In this document: in pieces, positions 6,267 through 10,896 of the stretch
Numbering within the stretch: the stretch's first letter is position 1
Layout: each line of letters starts with the position of its first letter
Assembly (NCBI RefSeq): GCF_938029845.1
Contig: NZ_CALHGG010000122.1
Coordinates: forward strand, 1-10,896
Reading direction: 5' to 3'
DNA length: 10,896 bases
From: an uncultured Capnocytophaga sp.
Lineage (GTDB): Bacteria > Bacteroidota > Bacteroidia > Flavobacteriales > Flavobacteriaceae
Notes under the pieces: model-generated
The model's input: only the letters and a program-made list of their open reading frames with translations
What the model was told of the DNA's origin: nothing
Database searches by the model: none
Position numbers and translations under genes: made by a program

Positions 6267-8309
6267 ATGGCTATTAAGCATTTTTGGTACAAATTATATG
6301 CCAAGCAGGGGATGCTCTATAAGCTCTTTTTGGCAGTAGTGCTTGTAACAGCTATTATCTTCCTTTTGCCCAAGGGAAGCAAGTTTTCCTATGAGTTTCA
6401 GGCAGGTAAGCCTTGGCTATACCCTGCACTATATGCTCCCTTTGACTTTACTCTGAAGAAGACAAGTGAACAGTTGGCCAAAGAAAAGCAATACATTGAA
6501 AGCCAATCGCCTACTTACTTCTTTAGAGATACTACTGTCTTAGCTTCTGTCGAGAAGAATTATTACCAAAAAGCACTCACTTATTTTGCTTCAGTGGAAA
6601 CTGCCACTCAAGAAAAACTTTTGCGAAAAGGTGAGGATTTTCTTAAGAAAGCTTACCGAAATGGAGTATTCTATGCCTCTGGAGAACTGACAGATAAGGA
6701 GGTATTCTTGGTAGAAGGAAATGAAGTGTTTACTTTTGCTCCTAACAAATTCTTTTTTCTGAACCAGACTAAGGAAGCGGTACTTTCTTATTTTGCAGAA
6801 AAGCCTTTTGCTCCTTATATGGATACCTATTATACGATCCTTTCCGAGGTGATGTTACCCGATATCTTTGTTAATGAGTATTTTACACAACGAACCTTAG
6901 AGGAGCGACTCAAGAATATTATTCATTCCTATGGAATAGTCAAAAAAGGACAATTGATTATAGAAAGAGGACAATTTGTATCAGGCGAACGGCTTACAAT
7001 GCTCACTTCTTTACAAAAGGAATATGCACTTAATAGTTCGGAGCATCTTACTACCTTATCACTATTGGGGTATATACTTATCATATCTATGCTTGTGAGC
7101 ATGATATTACTCTATCTATATCATTTCAAAAAGGAATTATTCACCAATAATAACATTGTAACCCTTATTTTTACTACTATATTGCTCTTTGTTGCAGGAA
7201 TATCTTGGACAGCTAAGGTGGATACTGATTATATCTATGCTTTTCCTATCTGTATTTTCCCTCTGGTAATGAAGGCCTTTTTTGATTTGCGATTGGGGAT
7301 GTTCTTATATCTAATTACTTTGATTCTTATTGGATTTATTGTACCCAATAGTTTCCAATTTATCTATACCAATGCTATTGTGGCAGGAGTACTTTTGTTG
7401 GACACCAAGGGAATGCATTATAGGATTAATCTTTTCCTGACGATTACTTATATAGTAATTGCTTATATTATAACTTACCTTTGCCAACTGATGATTTCCA
7501 CAGGTAGTCTTCAGGGGATACATTATTCTATAATTGGATTTTTTATTCTCAACGGATTTTTGACACTTTTTATCCAGCCACTCACCTATATGTATGAAAA
7601 GATATTTGGCTTGGTGTCCAATGTGTCCCTCTTGGAACTCTCCGATACACATAATAAGTTGTTAAGAGAACTTTCCGAAAAGGCACCAGGTTCTTTCCAG
7701 CACTCTTTGCAAGTATCTAACTTAGCTGAGGCGAGTGCTTTGGCCATTGGTGCCAATGCAATGTTGGTGCGAGTGGGAGCTCTCTATCATGATATAGGGA
7801 AGATGAAGAACCCTCTTTTCTTTACGGAGAACCAGAAAACTTCAGTTAATCCCCATGACGAACTCACAGCAGTGGAGAGTGCTAAAATCATTAAAAGTCA
7901 TGTGATAGACGGTATTGAGATGGCTCGTGCCAATAATATTCCTGACCGTATTATTGATTTTATTCGTACTCATCATGGCAATAGCCTTATTTACTATTTC
8001 TATAAAAAGCAATTGGATTCAGGAGAACCTTTTGATGAGGATGATTTCCGTTACTCAGGTCCTATTCCTTTCTCCAAAGAGACAGCTATACTTATGATGT
8101 CCGATTCGGTGGAAGCAGCCTCTAAGAGCTTGGTCAATCCTACTACCGAAGCTATTGATGCACTTGTGGAAGCTATTATCAAAAAACAAATAGAGGAAAA
8201 GCAATATCTTAACGCCGATATTACCTTCAAGGATATTGAGAAAATCAAGAAAGTGCTCAAAGAAAAGCTCTTTAATATCTATCACTTGCGCATAGCCTAT
8301 CCGAAATAA
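6267..8309 (+). CDS. pgpH: 7TM-HD family cyclic-dinucleotide phosphodiesterase (PgpH type)
   Basis: 680 residues in the usual order of the family. A first membrane helix (about 18-35) is followed by an extracytoplasmic 7TMR-HDED domain (about 37-258), about seven membrane segments (about 263-440), then a cytoplasmic HD domain. Metal ligands are visible: His479 (GSFQHSLQ), His508-Asp509 in YHDIGK, His544 (KSHVIDG), His569-His570 (RTHHG) and Asp613 (MMSDSVEA). In Listeria and other Firmicutes PgpH hydrolyses c-di-AMP to pApA, with the external domain thought to sense a signal; the same role here is inferred. ATG 6267 puts a basic cytoplasmic N-terminus before helix one. It lies 21 bp downstream of the amidinotransferase-like gene with no promoter box between them. 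An AT-only hairpin overlaps its stop. Confidence 0.9.
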   Translation: MAIKHFWYKLYAKQGMLYKLFLAVVLVTAIIFLLPKGSKFSYEFQAGKPWLYPALYAPFDFTLKKTSEQLAKEKQYIESQSPTYFFRDTTVLASVEKNYYQKALTYFASVETATQEKLLRKGEDFLKKAYRNGVFYASGELTDKEVFLVEGNEVFTFAPNKFFFLNQTKEAVLSYFAEKPFAPYMDTYYTILSEVMLPDIFVNEYFTQRTLEERLKNIIHSYGIVKKGQLIIERGQFVSGERLTMLTSLQKEYALNSSEHLTTLSLLGYILIISMLVSMILLYLYHFKKELFTNNNIVTLIFTTILLFVAGISWTAKVDTDYIYAFPICIFPLVMKAFFDLRLGMFLYLITLILIGFIVPNSFQFIYTNAIVAGVLLLDTKGMHYRINLFLTITYIVIAYIITYLCQLMISTGSLQGIHYSIIGFFILNGFLTLFIQPLTYMYEKIFGLVSNVSLLELSDTHNKLLRELSEKAPGSFQHSLQVSNLAEASALAIGANAMLVRVGALYHDIGKMKNPLFFTENQKTSVNPHDELTAVESAKIIKSHVIDGIEMARANNIPDRIIDFIRTHHGNSLIYYFYKKQLDSGEPFDEDDFRYSGPIPFSKETAILMMSDSVEAASKSLVNPTTEAIDALVEAIIKKQIEEKQYLNADITFKDIEKIKKVLKEKLFNIYHLRIAYPK

Positions 8310-8329
8310 ATATTTTTGTTAAAATATTT
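8308..8329 (+). terminator. AT-only hairpin overlapping the pgpH stop codon
   Basis: AAATATTTT (8308-8316) and AAAATATTT (8321-8329) form a perfect 9-bp stem with a 4-nt loop, followed by TT. It starts inside the TAA stop. Lack of G-C pairs makes it weak, so termination is only a possibility. It sits just before the promoter of the next gene. Confidence 0.3.
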
Positions 8330-8361
8330 TTATCATAGTGCAGTATTGTGTCTTTTTGTTG

Positions 8362-8369
8362 TACTTTTG
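8362..8369 (+). promoter_or_regulatory. -7 box for the metallophosphoesterase gene; decides its start
   Basis: TACTTTTG fits TAnnTTTG. Transcription would begin near 8376, after the in-frame GTG at 8338 and 16 nt before the ATG at 8392. This argues that the ATG is the true start. Confidence 0.55.
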
Positions 8370-8391
8370 CGGGCTGCTTAACAGAATTAGA

Positions 8392-9618
8392 ATGCATCAT
8401 TTCATTAATTATTTTTGTATCTTTTACGTACTAATGGTGCTTTTGAGTGCCTTTTGTGTACGTAAAGCGTTAAAATACAAGGTTTTTACTTACCTATATT
8501 ATATATTATCGGCTTTTTTCTTTTTTTACTTTCTATACTATTGGAATGAGTCCTTTTCGGGAGTGTGGGATAGCAATCGGCAATTTTCCTTTGGATTATT
8601 TATTTCATGGTTATTATTTGCTACACTTATAAGCGTATTCTTCTTGGGGGAAACGTTTATACGTTTGCTTTGTATGCCTTTTCGCATGAAAAAAGAAAAA
8701 GTAATACCTTCCCGTAGGCGCTTTGTAAGTCTTATAGGGTTGGGAGTAGCAGCCATTCCCTTTGCAGGTATGATTTATGGAATGCTTTGGGGCAAATATA
8801 ACTTTCGGGTAATAAAGCATACACTCTATTTTGACGACCTTCCTGATGCCTTTGATGGCTACCGAATTATACATATTTCTGATATTCATTCAGGAAGTTT
8901 TGATAATGCCGAAAAGGTACAATATGGAATTGATATGATCAATGCTCAACAAGGTGATGTTATTTTCTTCACGGGGGATTTGGTCAATAACAAGGCGGAG
9001 GAGATGCTTCCTTGGATTTCACACTTTAAGCAATTACATGCCAAAGATGGGGTATATTCTGTATTGGGCAATCATGATTATGGAGATTATGTACAGTGGG
9101 ATTCGCCAGAAGACAAACTCAAAAACTTGGAAGACCTTAAGCAAATACATCAGCAGTTAGGTTTTTGTTTGCTCAACAATGAATCCGTATTCCTTTCTCG
9201 TGGTAAGCAACGCATTGCGGTAGTAGGGGTCGAAAACTGGGGGGAAGGCTTTATCAAGAAAGGGAATCTTAAGGAGGCCTTACAAGAGGTGGATGAGAAA
9301 GATTTCAAAGTGCTGCTCTCTCATGACCCTACTCATTGGCAATACGAGGTGATAGACGATCCCAATTTTATACATCTGACCTTAAGCGGACACACTCATG
9401 GTATGCAGTTTGGGATAGAAATACCTGGGGTTATCAAATGGAGTCCTGCAGGTTGGCGCTATAAGTATTGGGGAGGAATCTATAAGGAGAAAGGAAAATA
9501 TATCAATGTAAATCGTGGCTTTGGCTATTTGGCTTTCCCTGGTCGTGTAGGCATGCCTCCTGAGATTACAGTTATTGAACTGAAGAAAAAGGATAATAGT
9601 GCATCCTCTAATCTGTAA
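8392..9618 (+). CDS. Membrane-anchored metallophosphoesterase (YkuE-like)
   Basis: With the start at ATG 8392 the product is 408 residues; an extended frame from GTG 8338 adds 18 residues that overlap the promoter box. Four membrane segments lie at about 5-22, 30-50, 66-88 and 110-131. Basic loops (RKALKYK, RMKKEKVIPSRRR) place the C-terminal domain outside the cytoplasm. The calcineurin-like motifs are all present: SDIH (Asp164, His166), TGDLVN (Asp196), LGNHD (Asn227, His228), LLSHDP (His311) and GHTHG (His334, His336). They bind two metal ions. SRRRFVSLIGLGVA before the fourth segment looks like a Tat motif, as in B. subtilis YkuE, a Tat substrate. The substrate is unknown; UDP-sugar or lipid diphosphates are known for relatives. 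Confidence 0.85.
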   Translation: MHHFINYFCIFYVLMVLLSAFCVRKALKYKVFTYLYYILSAFFFFYFLYYWNESFSGVWDSNRQFSFGLFISWLLFATLISVFFLGETFIRLLCMPFRMKKEKVIPSRRRFVSLIGLGVAAIPFAGMIYGMLWGKYNFRVIKHTLYFDDLPDAFDGYRIIHISDIHSGSFDNAEKVQYGIDMINAQQGDVIFFTGDLVNNKAEEMLPWISHFKQLHAKDGVYSVLGNHDYGDYVQWDSPEDKLKNLEDLKQIHQQLGFCLLNNESVFLSRGKQRIAVVGVENWGEGFIKKGNLKEALQEVDEKDFKVLLSHDPTHWQYEVIDDPNFIHLTLSGHTHGMQFGIEIPGVIKWSPAGWRYKYWGGIYKEKGKYINVNRGFGYLAFPGRVGMPPEITVIELKKKDNSASSNL

Positions 9619-9657
9619 AATTAGGTGTGTTATACTACTTAATTCAGAAAAAAAACT

Positions 9658-9665
9658 TATATTTG
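9658..9665 (+). promoter_or_regulatory. -7 box for the thioredoxin-like / TRIC pair
   Basis: TATATTTG fits TAnnTTTG, 46 bp before the ATG at 9712. Start of transcription near 9672 gives a leader of about 40 nt. A 7-codon frame starts at 9672 in that leader but is probably chance. No -33 TTG is seen at the right spacing. Confidence 0.6.
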
Positions 9666-9711
9666 CAGCGTATGAATAACTATACTTTTTTGTAGAATAA
9701 AACTATAAAAT

Positions 9712-10014
9712 ATGTCAGTATTTGGAGATATAATAAGCACAAATAAGCCCGTACTTATTGTTTTTTATGCGGGCTGGCACTATTTGACTGAGGATGCAAG
9801 TACATCTATTCAGCAAGTAGCCGATACCTTAGGTGATGCGGTACGTGTGATCAAAATTGATATTGATAGGAATAAGGAACTTACCAAAAAATTGCAAATT
9901 AATGGTATTCCCACCTATATGATCTTCTACAAAGGAGAACTCGTATGGCGAACCGAAGCCCTACAACCTACAGCCAACCTTATTAGCGCAATAAAACCTT
10001 TTATAGAATCATAA
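9712..10014 (+). CDS. Thioredoxin-fold protein lacking all cysteines
   Basis: 100 residues, cytoplasmic, colinear with thioredoxin: KPVLIVFYAGW (12-22), VRVIKIDIDRNKEL (45-57), INGIPTYMIFYKGE (63-76) with the cis-proline Pro67, and a closing helix. The redox site WCGPC is replaced by WHYLT (22-26): codons CAC at 9778-9780 and ACT at 9787-9789 stand where the two cysteines should be. The protein contains no cysteine at all, so it cannot act as a disulfide reductase. The frame is intact and fold residues are kept, which suggests a retained non-redox role such as binding a partner, as known for other cysteine-less thioredoxin-fold proteins. The TRIC gene starts 3 bp after the stop, so the two are surely cotranscribed. 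Confidence 0.8.
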   Translation: MSVFGDIISTNKPVLIVFYAGWHYLTEDASTSIQQVADTLGDAVRVIKIDIDRNKELTKKLQINGIPTYMIFYKGELVWRTEALQPTANLISAIKPFIES

Positions 10015-10017
10015 AAA

Positions 10018-10683
10018 ATGAACGAAATCACTTTGTGGAGTAGCCTAAGCCAAGAAATTACGGCAATAGTTACAGACCCTATTTATTTGTGGGACCTTAT
10101 AGGTACTTTTGTTTTTGGAATTTCGGGTGTTTTACTTGGACTAGAGCGCCGAATGGACGTCTTTGGTATGTTCATTCTAGCTTTTGTTACAGGTGTGGGA
10201 GGGGGAACGCTCCGTGATATTATGATAGGAAGTATTCCTGTCTTTTGGATGAAGAACCTCATGTATATCTTTATGATAGGAGTAAGTGTAGTTTTTACTA
10301 TTCTTTTCAAGCGTAAGTTTGCTGCTCATTGGAACTACTGGTTGCTTCTTTTTGATGCCATAGGATTGGGTGTATTTACAATCATTGGTTTAGAGAAAGC
10401 ACTCCGCTTTGACCTATCTCCAACTATTGCCATTGTACTAGGTACTATGACAGGAAGTTTTGGGGGGGTTATTCGCGATGTTTTGGCCAACAGGATGCCT
10501 GCTATCTTCCAAAAAGAAATCTATGCAACTGCTTGTGTAGCAGGAGGTACCGTCTATTTCTTGCTCAATGGAATCATGGCTGATTATCATAATTGGGTAG
10601 TGCTTATTACTATCTGTGTAGTGATTGCTATACGCATGTTTTCAGTGAAGCATCATTGGGAACTTCCTAAATTTCTTAATTAG
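10018..10683 (+). CDS. TRIC-family cation channel-like membrane protein (UPF0126, YadS/YicG type)
   Basis: 221 residues, about seven membrane segments, with the two internal repeats that define the family. Repeat one carries TGVGGGTLRDIMIGSIPVFW (58-77) and repeat two TGSFGGVIRDVLANRMPAIF (145-164). The paired GG-x-x-RD signatures line the pore in bacterial and archaeal TRIC structures. These form homotrimers, each subunit conducting monovalent cations, mainly K+, through the inner membrane; the in vivo role in bacteria is not settled. It starts 3 bp after the cysteine-less thioredoxin gene. Length is typical and both signatures look intact. Confidence 0.88.
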   Translation: MNEITLWSSLSQEITAIVTDPIYLWDLIGTFVFGISGVLLGLERRMDVFGMFILAFVTGVGGGTLRDIMIGSIPVFWMKNLMYIFMIGVSVVFTILFKRKFAAHWNYWLLLFDAIGLGVFTIIGLEKALRFDLSPTIAIVLGTMTGSFGGVIRDVLANRMPAIFQKEIYATACVAGGTVYFLLNGIMADYHNWVVLITICVVIAIRMFSVKHHWELPKFLN

Positions 10684-10727
10684 ACATAGTTTTTTCTTAA
10701 ATATTAGTTTTTTCAATAGTAGTTACT

Positions 10728-10735
10728 TACTTTTG
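10728..10735 (+). promoter_or_regulatory. -7 box for uvrA
   Basis: TACTTTTG fits TAnnTTTG. A start near 10742 leaves a leader of about 70 nt before the ATG at 10814. In that leader GTCT (10742-10745) can pair with AGAC (10753-10756), flanked by GCAA and TTGC. The 130-bp gap after the TRIC gene also holds two copies of TAGTTTTTTC (10687, 10705). Confidence 0.5.
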
Positions 10736-10758
10736 TAGCAAGTCTTTTCTATAGACAG

Positions 10759-10814
10759 ATTTGCAATGCAAGAGTAAGTACTTTCTTTTAACTTTATCCG
10801 CTATTTGCAATACA
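10759..10814 (+). repeat. Pair of short direct repeats in the uvrA leader
   Basis: ATTTGCAATGCA (10759-10770) and ATTTGCAATACA (10803-10814) match at 11 of 12 positions, 44 bp apart. The second ends at the A of the uvrA ATG, and the first lies in a palindrome TTGCA-A-TGCAA. They could be a repressor or translation-control site, or chance in AT-rich DNA. Confidence 0.3.
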
Positions 10815-10896
10815 TGAAAAAAGATAAAAATATTATAGTACAAGGGGCTAGAGTACATAACCTCAAGGATATAGATGTACAGATTCCTCGTTATGA
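10814..10896 (+). CDS. uvrA: Excinuclease ABC subunit A, N-terminal fragment (cut by the window edge)
   Basis: The 27 visible codons read MKKDKNIIVQGARVHNLKDI followed by DVQIPRY. The 'GARVHNLK-I-IP' opening is the very conserved start of UvrA, just before the first Walker A motif, which lies outside the window. UvrA is the damage-recognition ATPase of nucleotide excision repair and loads UvrB. ATG 10814 is the only sensible start in frame. It appears to have its own promoter at 10728. Confidence 0.85.
   Translation, partial: MKKDKNIIVQGARVHNLKDIDVQIPRY

Noticed and set aside
9672..9695. Seven-codon leader peptide before the thioredoxin-like gene
   Set aside because: No run of regulatory codons and no attenuator hairpin; such short frames are common by chance.
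9778..9789. Frameshift or sequencing error as the cause of the missing CxxC
   Set aside because: The frame is continuous and flanking thioredoxin residues align on both sides; the changes need several substitutions, not an indel.
1..10896. CRISPR array, tRNA, rRNA or complete transposase
   Set aside because: No regularly spaced repeats, no tRNA cloverleaf or rRNA segments noticed, and no transposase-like protein on either strand.

Overview
The window reads as chromosomal DNA from a Bacteroidota bacterium of class Flavobacteriia. Capnocytophaga is my best guess, from memory of protein style rather than a database match. The DNA is AT-rich and has no convincing Shine-Dalgarno sites. Several upstream regions carry the Bacteroidota -7 box TAnnTTTG. 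The type IIA topoisomerase subunit, the outer-membrane barrel and the pentein enzyme all look like flavobacterial versions.

Layout. Positions 1-1700 (+ strand) hold the tail of a small membrane protein, a secreted protein with MORN-like and PepSY-like segments (257-1054), and a lipoprotein (1158-1697). None has a recognisable specific function, and this part looks more AT-rich than the rest. A 206-bp convergent spacer (1698-1903) contains two sizeable imperfect hairpins. On the - strand, reading from right to left, come an outer-membrane beta-barrel protein (5227-4520), a protein with a HARE-HTH-like N-terminus and a possible nuclease core (4510-3800), and parE, topoisomerase IV subunit B (3757-1904). 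They are tightly spaced and probably form one transcription unit. A divergent promoter region (about 5228-5333) separates them from the + strand genes. Those are a pentein-fold amidinotransferase/deiminase-like enzyme (5334-6245), a 7TM-HD phosphodiesterase of the PgpH type (6267-8309), a membrane-anchored metallophosphoesterase whose real start is probably 8392 (to 9618), a thioredoxin-fold protein with no cysteine (9712-10014), a TRIC-family channel-like protein (10018-10683), and the first 27 codons of uvrA (10814 to the window end).

How they may work together. Most of the right half is ordinary housekeeping: DNA topology, DNA repair and cyclic-dinucleotide turnover. One plausible functional link is that PgpH-type enzymes degrade c-di-AMP, a regulator of potassium homeostasis in many bacteria, while TRIC proteins are cation (K+) channels. 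The two sit 1.7 kb apart on the same strand but seem to have separate promoters. The points most worth a second look are an Asp-to-Asn change in the ParE TOPRIM motif (EGNSA) at a position linked to quinolone resistance in other bacteria, the cysteine-less thioredoxin homologue, the HARE-HTH/nuclease-like gene just upstream of parE, and the unexplained hairpins downstream of parE. I did not find a clear undescribed multi-gene system. No RNA genes, CRISPR array or complete insertion sequence were recognised.
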